Assembly (NCBI GenBank): GCA_003175915.1
Contig: PSRH01000135.1
Span: forward strand, 1-16,191
Length of the DNA stretch: 16,191 nt
Source of the DNA: Candidatus Melainabacteria bacterium
GTDB lineage: Bacteria > Cyanobacteriota > Vampirovibrionia > Obscuribacterales > Obscuribacteraceae
Reading direction: 5' to 3'
The notes under the pieces are model-generated. The model saw only the letters and a program-made list of their open reading frames with translations, did not search any database and had not been told where the DNA came from. Below, piece after piece: positions 1-6,787 of this stretch (positions are counted from its first letter, which is position 1; every line of letters begins with the position of its first letter). The translations under genes were made by a program, and so were the position numbers.

Positions 1-40
1 TATAGACGTTTGCCTCGGTCAATACTTCGCTTGGAAAAAC

Positions 41-69
41 TTTAAACTCTCAAACAGTCATATTAGAAT
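41..69 (+). promoter_or_regulatory. Possible promoter of the first gene
   Basis: A TTTAAA box (41-46) and a TAGAAT box (64-69) are separated by 17 bp, about 50 bp upstream of the ATG at 118. The -10 box is good, while the -35 box matches the consensus TTGACA at only four of six bases. It is suggested by spacing and position only. Confidence 0.3.
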
Positions 70-117
70 ATCTATGTCAGTTGCAATGCTCTCAATAAAA
101 AAGGGGAAGTCTCATAG

Positions 118-468
118 ATGGATGCCGGTGCCTCAACGGATGAAAGAAAGTCCCTTCTTCAGAACTTCGTGCGGCAGCTGACAGCCGAAGTAGACAAAGA
201 TCGTTCCATTTGGATTGTGGAGCGACTCACCCCGAAAAGCGGAATCATCGTAAAGGGGAAATATGCTTGCTGCTATAGCGACAGGCCCGTTGGCTTGGTA
301 ATTGTCGTTTGCAAGGCAGACGAACTGACTAAGGATTTGACTAACCCAGAGATAGTGGTAGTGGACTATGAACAGAGCAGCAAGAAGTGGGTCGACACGG
401 CTATGAACAGAAGTTACTCTAACGAAGAGCTCGTCCGAACGGCCCTTACTCTGCTCTCAAAGGCTTAA
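118..468 (+). CDS. Hypothetical protein, 116 aa
   Basis: This is a small soluble protein that I do not recognise. The ATG at 118 is preceded by a purine-rich ribosome-binding site (AGGGGAAG, about 8 nt upstream), which supports this start. The N-terminal half is charged (DERKSLLQNFVRQL, a predicted amphipathic helix). The middle alternates hydrophobic strands (IWIVERL, VGLVIVVCK, PEIVVVDYE), and a helix closes the protein, giving a small alpha/beta look. There is no signal peptide or membrane segment. A CC pair occurs in the motif YACCYSD. The gene stands alone on the plus strand, just upstream of the broken ABM-like gene, and could once have been co-transcribed with it. Coding potential looks real from the clean start and the ordered hydrophobic pattern. 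The function is unknown. Confidence 0.6.
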   Translation: MDAGASTDERKSLLQNFVRQLTAEVDKDRSIWIVERLTPKSGIIVKGKYACCYSDRPVGLVIVVCKADELTKDLTNPEIVVVDYEQSSKKWVDTAMNRSYSNEELVRTALTLLSKA

Positions 469-481
469 ACAAGACGGCAAA

Positions 482-780
482 ATGAAAGAAGAAGCCCGCT
501 AATCAGAACCAAGCTGACGAGCGCGTCACTGCCCTGGTCACGAAGTTGCAAACCCCACTCGAAATAGACATGGGAAACTTCACTGATTGGCTGGTGAAAT
601 TGATGACTCCGGAGCACAGTTCACCGGATTCTGGAGCGGCGAGATCATTCCGCCAAAACATGGCGAGCAAAAACTGTGGACACTAGTGCAATGGTTCACT
701 ACCAGTAGCCACGCGGAAACATGGCGACAGTCCGCTACACGGGCTGCCGTTCTCAGCGAACGTGCTTCCTTCATCCGAAA
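482..780 (+). pseudogene. Frameshifted remnant of an ABM-domain protein
   Basis: Two reading frames together resemble one antibiotic-biosynthesis-monooxygenase (ABM, ferredoxin-like fold) domain. The first frame (about 486-610) reads ERVTALVTKLQ...GNFTDWLVKL, like the first strand and helix of the family. The homology then continues in another frame from about 608 with AQFTGFWSGEIIPP, EQKLWTLVQWFTT and ETWRQSATRAAVLSE. These match the family pattern of a PGF-type strand, a W...F strand and the W-x-x-S-x-x-R-x-x-L-x-E helix. At the 5' end, an ATG at 482 lies in yet another frame and hits a stop after six codons. At least two small indels have therefore broken the gene. Downstream of about 780 no family pattern remains. 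ABM proteins are small cofactor-free oxygenases or unknown dimeric proteins. Sequencing error is an alternative to true decay. Confidence 0.55.
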
Positions 781-871
781 GGAAGCGCTGGCTTTTTTGC
801 AACCGAAATTGCCTTGCTTTGGAACCTTTTCCCGCATCCAACAATCGGCACTCATTAGAAACCGAATCGAA

Positions 872-2737
872 CTAACGAGAAGCTTTTTTTGGAGCCTGCA
901 GCCGAGCCAAAATTGAAGCTGGGTCTTGAATTGGAGATGAACATCTTCCGTCAATGCAAACAAAGGCTGCGGGCTGTTTCGATGGAGGATACTCCACATC
1001 CATGAACGGCAGTGGACCTTCAGCCTGATCCAACCACTCGATTCTCTTGTACGAGCCGGGATAACTAAGCGCGGAAAGAAACAAGGCGCGTGCTCTCGGA
1101 TCGCCTTTCGGCCCGACCACAGTCACGTGAGCCGGATCGCTTCCCAACTCTCTGTCAGCGAGCAAGATGCCACCAACGAGAACTTTGGGTTTCCCGGCTA
1201 TTTCAGGAGTGGCCAGATAGCACATTGCCTGCTGGGCCATGGTTTGAAAATGTTTGTCTCCGGTGTAATGAAACAGTAGATTGGTAAATCGAGCCAAACT
1301 GACATTTTCATCCAGTAGTGGCGCCGGCCGCAACGACGTCCTAGGCGTCGCCTGAGCTGTAATGAATCCCGCGTTTTGCCTTTTACTACTCACATCACAA
1401 AAATGCTTGTTGATAAAGACAGCCGTATCTTTCGCCCGGTCCAACCATTTCCGGTCGGCAGTTGCGCAGTACAACGATAGGAACGATCTACCCATAGACA
1501 GGCTGTCACCAAGATAAGGACCGCCCTGATCTGACTGGTCATGGCGAAAGCCGCCGCCAGGGAGTGAGCGATTGGCAATGATCCAATCGGCGGCTCGTTT
1601 CGCCTTTTCCAGATAACTTGCCTCACCCGTCACCATATAAAGATTGGTCAACGCATTGATTGCCCAGCCATTTTCTCTCGAATAGATGTGTTTGTCGATC
1701 CTGGGGATTCCTTGTTTTCTCCTTTGAGCATCATCGAGAGCAAAATAACCTTGGCTGTGCTTTCCCCGAATCAAATCCGCATCTTGGCTCGTGTAGAACG
1801 CCCCCTCCGGAGTAAGTAGAAACGTTGACAAAAAGCGCTCTATGTCCTTAGCTGCAGCTAGGTATTCCGGTGCATGCCACTGTCCGAAAGCTTGGGAATA
1901 AATGCGCAGATTTTCTGCCTGCATTTGCATGATCTTCTCAAAATGTGGATGCACCCAATCGTTATCAGTTGAATACTGGTAGACACCTCCCCAGACTGGA
2001 TCAATTAGCTTCAATTGCTTCGCGAGTGTCTCCTTTGCTCTGCGCTCTGCAATTTCATCTCCCACCCTAGCTTGCTGCATTGCATATTCGACATTGTCCC
2101 AGTTGAGGAATTTCTGACCAAACCCCCAGCCACCGGCTTCGGTATCGTATCCTTGATCAAACCTCTGCTTCAGTTCCTGGTGTATTTTTGGCGAAAGTGT
2201 GGTCGCGATGATTCCACTTTGCTCTGGCCGCAACTGAACGGTGGTCTTTTCCTTAAGTGCAGACCGTAACATGGGAAGCATTTCCTCTGGCGGGAAAAAG
2301 CCTGACCAGATCGCCCGCTCCTTTCCGTCCGAGTCGAAAACAACGGTAGCCGGCCAGCCATAGTCATCGTAGCGATTCGATAAGTCCGGCCGCGAATCCT
2401 GATCCACCTTTATCGGAATGAATTGTCTATTTACCAGTTTGACTACGGCCGGATTCTTATACGTTCTTTCGTCCATTACATGACACCAGTGACACCAGAC
2501 GGCCTCCAGATCAAGAAGTACGTAACGCTTCGAATTCTTTGCTTTTGCAAAAACATCGTCGGACCACTCTTGCCAGACGATTCGCTCTTGATTTGACTGA
2601 CGCTTGCCAGATGACTCGCCAGCTTGGGCAGTAGCCAGCGCCAGGAAAGGCAAAAGCAAAAAAACGACTCCGATCGGAAACCATTTGATTTTTTCAAGGA
2701 TCGATTTAATCCAAGACGTTAAGCGACAACAACTCAT
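872..2737 (-). CDS. DUF255/YyaL-type thioredoxin-domain protein, exported or membrane-anchored
   Basis: A 621-aa protein with two parts. Residues about 20-38 are a hydrophobic segment after a basic N-terminus, ending in ATAQA-G, so it is a signal peptide or anchor. Residues about 50-170 form a thioredoxin-like domain with the motif WCHWCHVM (81-88), the signature of the DUF255/YyaL/SSP411 family, and a GWPATVVFD strand containing the likely cis-proline. The rest is the helical toroid typical of the family: GGWGFGQKF, DPVWGGVYQYS, HPHFEKIMQ, FYTSQDAD and SRENGWAINAL. The biochemical role of the family is poorly defined; members are described as thioredoxin-domain proteins with an N-acylglucosamine-epimerase-like fold. 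Known homologues are mostly cytosolic, so the export signal is notable. The ATG at 2737 lies directly at the edge of a promoter-like repeat and lacks a clear Shine-Dalgarno sequence. Confidence 0.85.
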   Translation of the reverse strand: MSCCRLTSWIKSILEKIKWFPIGVVFLLLPFLALATAQAGESSGKRQSNQERIVWQEWSDDVFAKAKNSKRYVLLDLEAVWCHWCHVMDERTYKNPAVVKLVNRQFIPIKVDQDSRPDLSNRYDDYGWPATVVFDSDGKERAIWSGFFPPEEMLPMLRSALKEKTTVQLRPEQSGIIATTLSPKIHQELKQRFDQGYDTEAGGWGFGQKFLNWDNVEYAMQQARVGDEIAERRAKETLAKQLKLIDPVWGGVYQYSTDNDWVHPHFEKIMQMQAENLRIYSQAFGQWHAPEYLAAAKDIERFLSTFLLTPEGAFYTSQDADLIRGKHSQGYFALDDAQRRKQGIPRIDKHIYSRENGWAINALTNLYMVTGEASYLEKAKRAADWIIANRSLPGGGFRHDQSDQGGPYLGDSLSMGRSFLSLYCATADRKWLDRAKDTAVFINKHFCDVSSKRQNAGFITAQATPRTSLRPAPLLDENVSLARFTNLLFHYTGDKHFQTMAQQAMCYLATPEIAGKPKVLVGGILLADRELGSDPAHVTVVGPKGDPRARALFLSALSYPGSYKRIEWLDQAEGPLPFMDVEYPPSKQPAAFVCIDGRCSSPIQDPASILARLQAPKKASR

Positions 2738-2766
2738 TAAATGGGCTCGGCAAGCTAGCGACTTTA

Positions 2767-2795
2767 ATTATTCAAGAATGACCAGGGTTTTTCAA
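2767..2795 (-). promoter_or_regulatory. Promoter of the DUF255 gene (in repeat copy 1)
   Basis: On the minus strand a TTGAAA -35 box (2790-2795) and an AATAAT -10 box (2767-2772) are separated by 17 bp. The same two boxes with the same spacing occur in repeat copy 2. Transcription would start near 2760, giving a leader of only about 20-25 nt before the ATG at 2737. Confidence 0.5.
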
Positions 2796-2800
2796 CCCTG
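2783..2800 (-). promoter_or_regulatory. Perfect inverted repeat over the -35 box
   Basis: CAGGGTT-GAAA-AACCCTG on the minus strand is a perfect 7-bp stem with a GAAA loop. It covers the -35 box of the DUF255 promoter. It is not conserved in repeat copy 2, where the flanks differ. It could be an operator or a chance palindrome. No U-tract follows, so it is unlikely to be a terminator. Confidence 0.35.
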
Positions 2801-2847
2801 CGGTGCTAATTTAGAGCTGTTGAACCATGTCACTGCGGACAATGTGT

Positions 2848-3285
2848 TTACTGAAAGAATCTAGGAAAACGTACGAAGCGACCGACTATGAGCAGCAGAC
2901 CGACGAAGCCAGCACCTTCGCCCATTTTTTGAGCTGTGTGGGAGGCAGAGCCGTAGGGTGCTCTTACCGGTGCTTTGACAATTTCCACTTTTGGAATAAC
3001 TTTTTTCTCGCACAGTGAATTTATCACCTCTGTCGTTCCGTCGATTGGTCCTTGAATCAGTGTGTGTCCAAAGGAATGGACGAGTGACCCAACTATACTG
3101 TCACACTTCTGATCCGTTCCATCCTTAGACATAGCCGTACTCCATGAATTAACAAACTGGATGATAGACGGCGTACTTCTGCAAATCTCGCCTAATGGCC
3201 TTTTATAACAGACGTCATTGAGCGCGTCTGTCAAAAGGGCGACAAAAACCGGCAACTTTCGGGACTCTTTTATCAATGTGAGCAA
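2848..3285 (-). CDS. Hypothetical small protein, 145 aa (or 94 aa)
   Basis: This is a reading frame of unknown function. The longest version starts at a TTG (3285) without a visible ribosome-binding site. An internal ATG at 3132 has a GGAG 7 nt upstream and would give 94 aa, so the shorter form is quite possible. The protein has four cysteines (DVCYKR, GEICRS, QKCDS, NSLCEKK). It also has a C-terminal hydrophobic stretch, GAGFVGLLLIVG, followed by basic and aromatic residues (RFVRFPRF), which could be a short membrane anchor or an amphipathic tail. It lies between the two promoter-like repeats and follows copy 2, which provides a promoter in the right direction. I see no family match. A non-coding interval is the alternative. 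Confidence 0.4.
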   Translation of the reverse strand: MLTLIKESRKLPVFVALLTDALNDVCYKRPLGEICRSTPSIIQFVNSWSTAMSKDGTDQKCDSIVGSLVHSFGHTLIQGPIDGTTEVINSLCEKKVIPKVEIVKAPVRAPYGSASHTAQKMGEGAGFVGLLLIVGRFVRFPRFFQ

Positions 3286-3316
3286 ATTTGGGGATAAGTT
3301 AAGTTTGCACAGGTCC

Positions 3317-3400
3317 TAAATGGAACGAGCAAGCTAGCGACTTTTAATTATTGATGAACGATAAGGGCTTTTCAACATTGCGGTGCTAATTTAGGACTGT
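3317..3400 (-). repeat. Copy 2 of the duplicated promoter-like module
   Basis: This is the partner of 2738-2820, in the same orientation and 579 bp away. Similarity runs from the TAAATGG end to the AATTTAG block and stops where the start codon of the downstream gene would be in copy 1. Here the equivalent position is not a start codon. The matching part carries the same -35/-10 pair, so it should drive transcription into 3285-2848. Confidence 0.75.
3347..3375 (-). promoter_or_regulatory. Promoter in repeat copy 2
   Basis: On the minus strand TTGAAA (3370-3375) and AATAAT (3347-3352) are 17 bp apart, identical in boxes and spacing to copy 1 although the spacer sequence has diverged. Conservation of the boxes despite spacer drift supports a real promoter. 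Confidence 0.45.
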
Positions 3401-3403
3401 AGC

Positions 3404-3434
3404 TTGAGTCTAATACAGACCAATGAGCTAATAA
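3404..3434 (+). promoter_or_regulatory. Possible promoter of the SPFH-SAF gene pair
   Basis: TTGAGT (3404-3409) is followed after 17-19 bp by an AT-rich -10-like stretch, GCTAATAA (3427-3434). It is divergent from the repeat-copy-2 promoter and about 75 bp upstream of the SPFH start. This is a weak call based on boxes and position. Confidence 0.3.
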
Positions 3435-3458
3435 ATTAAGTGAAGAACGCAACAAAGA

Positions 3459-3482
3459 GCACCGGTATTAGTTTACCGGTGC
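3459..3482 (+). promoter_or_regulatory. Leader hairpin upstream of the SPFH gene
   Basis: GCACCGGTA-TTAGTT-TACCGGTGC is a perfect 9-bp stem with a 6-nt loop, ending 24 nt before the SPFH start codon. No U-run follows, so it is not an intrinsic terminator. In the mRNA it would lie just upstream of the ribosome-binding site. It could affect mRNA stability or translation, or the same DNA could be an operator (a GCACCGGTA half-site in inverted repeat). Confidence 0.4.
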
Positions 3483-3506
3483 GGTGCGTCTTAGAAGGTG
3501 ATTGTT

Positions 3507-4352
3507 ATGTCTGGATCAATTAAGCCCTGGTTACTGGGCTATCTTTTGCTTGCCGGTTTCGTGACAATATCGCTAACCGGAGTGATGGTAATCGTACCTG
3601 CCGGTGAACGAGCTGCGGTGTTTAACTGCTTCACTGGAGTGGAAAAACATACTCTCTCAGAAGGAACACACTTGCTCGTTCCAATAGTTGAAACTCCTGT
3701 CAAATACGAAGTGCGGACCCAAACCTACACAATGTCCGGCATCGAGGATGAGGGAGCTAAAAGAGGCGATGATGCTTTAACGGCGCTGAGCGCCGACGGT
3801 CAAAAGGTGAAAATCGACGTTTCCGTTCGCTACCACCTCATTCCAGAGGATGTTTGGCAACTGCACGATCAAATCGGTCCAAATTACATAGAAAAAATCA
3901 TTCGTCCCGAAGCACAAACGGTTATTCGAAACGTAGTCTCCTCGTATACGGTTACAAGATTGTATTCAAGCTCGAGGCAAGAGATTCAGGATCAAATGAA
4001 AGAGCAAATGGAGAAAGGTATGCAAAAGTATCACATCTCCTTAGACGAGGTACTCGTTAGAAACATCGGCTTCTCTGATGCTTTCGCAAACGCGATTGAA
4101 CAAAAACAAGTCGCCCTACAGGAAGCGGAGCGCATGAAATATGTAATTCAACGCGAAGAGGCGGAGAAGCAACGGAAGATCATCGCCGCTACCGGTGATG
4201 CCGAGTCTATCCGCCTGAGAGCGCTGGCTCTCAAACAAAATCCACAACTAATTCAATACGAGTACGTCCAAAAGCTCTCACCGAATATCAAAGCTGTCAT
4301 TGCTGACCAAAAGGTACTTATGAGCGTAGGTGACATTTTCAATGACAAGTAA
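3507..4352 (+). CDS. SPFH/band 7 (prohibitin/HflC-like) membrane protein
   Basis: A 281-aa member of the SPFH superfamily. A single N-terminal membrane helix (about residues 8-30, LLGYLLLAGFVTISLTGVMVIV) leads into VPAGERAAVFNCFTGVEKHTLSEGTH. That is the classic band-7 start with a pore-facing strand, followed by TYTMSG, the DGQKVKIDVSVRYHL strand typical of prohibitins, and VLVRNIGFSDAFANAIEQKQVALQEAER. The last part is a long coiled coil (about 185-235, rich in E, Q, K and R). Proteins of this type form large ring or cage assemblies in the membrane that shelter proteases or organise lipids. Length and layout fit prohibitin/HflC. A GTG lies upstream at 3498, but AGAAGGTG positioned 6 nt before the ATG at 3507 makes that ATG the better start. 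The gene is followed after 51 nt by the SAF-domain gene, probably in the same transcript. Confidence 0.85.
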   Translation: MSGSIKPWLLGYLLLAGFVTISLTGVMVIVPAGERAAVFNCFTGVEKHTLSEGTHLLVPIVETPVKYEVRTQTYTMSGIEDEGAKRGDDALTALSADGQKVKIDVSVRYHLIPEDVWQLHDQIGPNYIEKIIRPEAQTVIRNVVSSYTVTRLYSSSRQEIQDQMKEQMEKGMQKYHISLDEVLVRNIGFSDAFANAIEQKQVALQEAERMKYVIQREEAEKQRKIIAATGDAESIRLRALALKQNPQLIQYEYVQKLSPNIKAVIADQKVLMSVGDIFNDK

Positions 4353-4403
4353 GTAGATCAATTATCGAAGCAGTCCTTTATTAGTCAATTGGAGGAAAAC
4401 ACA

Positions 4404-4781
4404 ATGAATCCGCTCCGAGCGCTCTTTCTCTCATTCTCAAGAATGCCCCCATCAGTAATGCTTTTGATAATCATTGGGTTAGCGGTTGTCGTAACAATGA
4501 TGGTTACGGGTAAGGTATCTGAGTCTGAAAAAGCATACGAATCCTCATCAGGAGCCGGGAGTATCGAGGACGTAGATCCAAAAAACGCGCGCACAGCTCT
4601 CTATAGTCGTACCTATATTCCAGCTAACACCAAGATCGAAGATAAGGAAATTGAAGAACGCAAAATCGACAAGCTGGAGATCTGGGACGATGCGACGTCG
4701 ACATCAAGCGACGTGATCGGTCATACCACCAAGCACGCGATTCCGGAAAACGCACAAATTCGACAAATTGACCTGGAGTAG
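4404..4781 (+). CDS. Membrane-anchored SAF-domain protein, 125 aa
   Basis: A single membrane helix (about 17-36, SVMLLIIIGLAVVVTMMVTG) is followed by a polar linker and a SAF domain (about 62-125). The SAF pattern is clear: RTYIPANTKIEDKEIEERKI (strand, I-P-A/G-x-x-I, then D-x-E/D), DVIGHTTKHAIPENAQI and a final RQIDLE. SAF domains occur in CpaB/RcpC pilus-assembly proteins, FlgA chaperones, and sialic acid synthase or antifreeze-like proteins. The anchored layout resembles CpaB without its other domains. The ATG at 4404 has an excellent GGAGGA site, which sets the start here; an upstream TTG at 4389 is unlikely. No pilus genes are nearby. The neighbour is the SPFH gene, so a joint role at the membrane is inferred only. 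Confidence 0.75.
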   Translation: MNPLRALFLSFSRMPPSVMLLIIIGLAVVVTMMVTGKVSESEKAYESSSGAGSIEDVDPKNARTALYSRTYIPANTKIEDKEIEERKIDKLEIWDDATSTSSDVIGHTTKHAIPENAQIRQIDLE

Positions 4782-4804
4782 TATTTCTAACTTTCATCAA
4801 TGTT

Positions 4805-5746
4805 CTAGCGCCAGTCATCAATCACGTAGACATCACGGCGGTCGGCAAAGGGTTCGTCCGGTCTGTGCATAGCTACGCCCAGACTGTCAATTCGACAATT
4901 CGATGAGAGAGTTTGGTCAAATGCGGCTCTTCTACCTGCATTTAATCCAAAGAGCAGCTTCGTCGCACCTTTTTCTTTGGCATAAGCTGAACATGCTTCT
5001 AAAAGCACAGCGAAATGGTTGGAGGCTTTAGGACTGGGAAGCACGGCAGCCTGCTTTACCTGGCAAACGCCCGTTTCTGTCTCAGCACCGTCTCCGAAAT
5101 GACACAGGGCAAAACCAACCAGGGATGTGCCATCATCTATCATCAACGTTTCACCAATGCCCAATCCCCCAACTACGCCAACCTGCCTGCAGAAGTGCAT
5201 GCCCTCGTATATGGTGTCAGTAATCATAGTGAATGATTTAAATGCTCCCTCCATCTCATCCGAAGTAAGTTCGGAAAATTTTCGAAAAGGAGGTGGATTT
5301 TTTGATTCCATTTCCTTGTCAATCTGCTTAACCATCATGGCTATCAGGTTGCGAGGATAAAATCCAAGCTTATGATACATACCCACATGCTTCGGACTAT
5401 CCGGAAATGTTGTAAGACCGATTTTGGCTATGCCTTGAGAATGAAAATAATCAATGGCTGTTTGTAACAGTCGCTGACCGATGCCACCGCCCCACAAATC
5501 AGGTTTCACGGCAGCTGGCCCAAATACTCCTATGCTGCCAAAACTCGAACAAAAGGCGACAGCAACAAGCTGTCCGTCGATAAACCCACCAAAACAACCT
5601 TCTGGTTCACCTACAAAACGCCCGAGCAGGCTATAACCGGGGGAAAATTTTTCCGGATCCTCGTATCGCAGCTGACGAGCAAATCCCGACCTGAAAACAC
5701 TTTCGGCCACCGCCCTCTCACTACTTTCTAAGCGCCTTATCTGCAA
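4805..5746 (-). CDS. Tandem GNAT-family N-acetyltransferase
   Basis: A 313-aa cytoplasmic acetyltransferase. The first GNAT domain (about residues 1-140) shows the acetyl-CoA-binding motif A, VFGPAAVKPDLWGGGIGQRLLQTAIDYF, with GGGIGQRL at 86-93 forming the pyrophosphate-binding turn. LTTFPDSPKHVGMYHKLGFYPR follows as motif B. The C-terminal half (about 150-313) has a second, degenerate GNAT-like pattern (SLVGFALCHFG, CQVKQAAVLPSP, LLEACSAYAKEKGATKLLFGLN, FDQTLSSNCRIDSLGVAMHRP), as in double-GNAT proteins. The start is a TTG at 5746 with GAAGGA about 12 nt upstream. It begins 18 nt after the hydrolase stop, so the two are co-transcribed at the end of the buf-like operon. The substrate is unknown. 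Acetylation of the lysine-rich precursor peptide or of a toxic intermediate is a guess. Confidence 0.8.
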   Translation of the reverse strand: MQIRRLESSERAVAESVFRSGFARQLRYEDPEKFSPGYSLLGRFVGEPEGCFGGFIDGQLVAVAFCSSFGSIGVFGPAAVKPDLWGGGIGQRLLQTAIDYFHSQGIAKIGLTTFPDSPKHVGMYHKLGFYPRNLIAMMVKQIDKEMESKNPPPFRKFSELTSDEMEGAFKSFTMITDTIYEGMHFCRQVGVVGGLGIGETLMIDDGTSLVGFALCHFGDGAETETGVCQVKQAAVLPSPKASNHFAVLLEACSAYAKEKGATKLLFGLNAGRRAAFDQTLSSNCRIDSLGVAMHRPDEPFADRRDVYVIDDWR

Positions 5747-5764
5747 TCTTGGTCGTGTCCTTCT

Positions 5765-6763
5765 TCAGTTGAAAGCAAATTGGGCAATCAACCGATAAAT
5801 CTCCGGTTGGAAGACATCCGAATGGTGACCACTGAGAACGTCACCGGCATAGTCATCCGTTTGATGCAACGGAGTTAGATCAGCCACCAACATTCTGTTA
5901 GGTGGTGATAACAATGCTGTTTGGCTGGCTTGGGGAGCATAACCACTGTCAATTGAAATTGATTTCGGTTGATATGCCTGGGCAGTTGCCGCGGTCGGTC
6001 CGGCATAACCGAGTGCTTGACGATTGCCAGGTTCAGAGCTGAGAATGTTAATCGTTTCAGCAATGGGAAACCACTTCCGCAAGGCAACATCCTCGTCAGA
6101 ATGTGTCACCAACATACGCAACTGCGGGAACAATTTCAGATTGGCATAGCGCTGGTTATCATCGAGATCCACTCCTTCGAAAGCAGCCTGGAGAAGCACT
6201 ACATTGATCTTCAGCTCTAAAACAAAATTTTTGAAGTCCGGTGACGTGCCAGGCTTGCTAATCTCATCGTACAACCGATGGATACCGCGGCAAATCACCC
6301 GACATCCGAAACTGTGCCCAAGCAAGGTTAGACGAAATGGTCTGGGTGGAGCAACGGTGAATCGCGCCTGATACATTAATTGCGTTAGCGCATACATAGC
6401 GTTGTATCCAACTGTGTCACCACGCTTTTCCATTTGATAAAAAGTGAATGGTTGAAACAATTGCGGCAAAGATTGTGCATCTTCGCTAAGCGTGGAAGGC
6501 CAATGAACGCCGACTCCAAAAGATCGTGCCGGCGGCTGAGTGATCGATCCCTGGGGCAAGTAATGCACTGTCTTGCCAAATTCGATCAGTGCCTTGCTGT
6601 ACTCAGACATAGAAGCATTGGCATTTGTCCACCAGCCATGCGCATAGATAAAGATATCCGTGAACTCGTAAGGTTCGTTCATAGCGTCACGAACTGCACT
6701 GACAACCTGCTGATCGGGGATCAGGCCGGTAGCGTCAACTGGAATACTGATAAAACGATCCAT
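5765..6763 (-). CDS. Alpha/beta hydrolase in the buf-like operon
   Basis: A 332-aa serine hydrolase without a signal peptide. Residues 37-45 (IFIYAHGWW) form the strand and oxyanion-hole region, and the nucleophile elbow is LLGHSFGCR (GHSFG at 149-153, Ser151). A likely acid lies in VTHSDEDVAL (about 219-227) and the catalytic histidine in SGHHSDVF (313 or 314). The overall pattern resembles the DUF900-like esterase/lipase branch (AHGWWTNANAS... and a GVHWPS strand). It sits 24 nt downstream of the doxX-like gene and 18 nt upstream of the GNAT gene, so it belongs to the same transcript. It is not part of the known core of bufferin operons. Possible roles are ester or amide cleavage on a small molecule or peptide, but nothing in the sequence fixes the substrate. 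The start ATG is preceded by AAGG (about 5 nt). Confidence 0.8.
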   Translation of the reverse strand: MDRFISIPVDATGLIPDQQVVSAVRDAMNEPYEFTDIFIYAHGWWTNANASMSEYSKALIEFGKTVHYLPQGSITQPPARSFGVGVHWPSTLSEDAQSLPQLFQPFTFYQMEKRGDTVGYNAMYALTQLMYQARFTVAPPRPFRLTLLGHSFGCRVICRGIHRLYDEISKPGTSPDFKNFVLELKINVVLLQAAFEGVDLDDNQRYANLKLFPQLRMLVTHSDEDVALRKWFPIAETINILSSEPGNRQALGYAGPTAATAQAYQPKSISIDSGYAPQASQTALLSPPNRMLVADLTPLHQTDDYAGDVLSGHHSDVFQPEIYRLIAQFAFN

Positions 6764-6787
6764 GGCGCCTTGGTTCCCTTGGGGTAC

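Larger units (their letters stand above)
2738..2820 (-). repeat. Copy 1 of a duplicated promoter-like module
   Basis: This 83-bp stretch closely matches 3317-3400 in the same orientation. Shared blocks include GCAAGCTAGCGACTTT, TAATTATT, TTTTCAAC and GCGGTGCTAATTTAG. It ends exactly at the start codon of the DUF255 gene. The most conserved parts hold a minus-strand promoter, so the duplication probably copied a regulatory region. Confidence 0.75.

Noticed and set aside
587..916. Plus-strand ORF of 109 aa from a TTG start
   Set aside because: Only its first two thirds resemble the ABM family and the upstream part of the domain is in another frame, so I treat it as a pseudogene fragment rather than an intact gene.
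2783..2800. Terminator for the upstream minus-strand ORF
   Set aside because: The hairpin is not followed by a U-tract and overlaps a promoter -35 box, so an intrinsic terminator is unlikely.
2827..3018. Plus-strand ORF of 63 aa
   Set aside because: No ribosome-binding site, odd composition, and it lies opposite the more plausible minus-strand ORF.
2738..3400. Composite mobile element bounded by direct repeats
   Set aside because: No transposase, no terminal inverted repeats and no target-site duplications are visible. The repeats carry promoter boxes and sit at gene starts.
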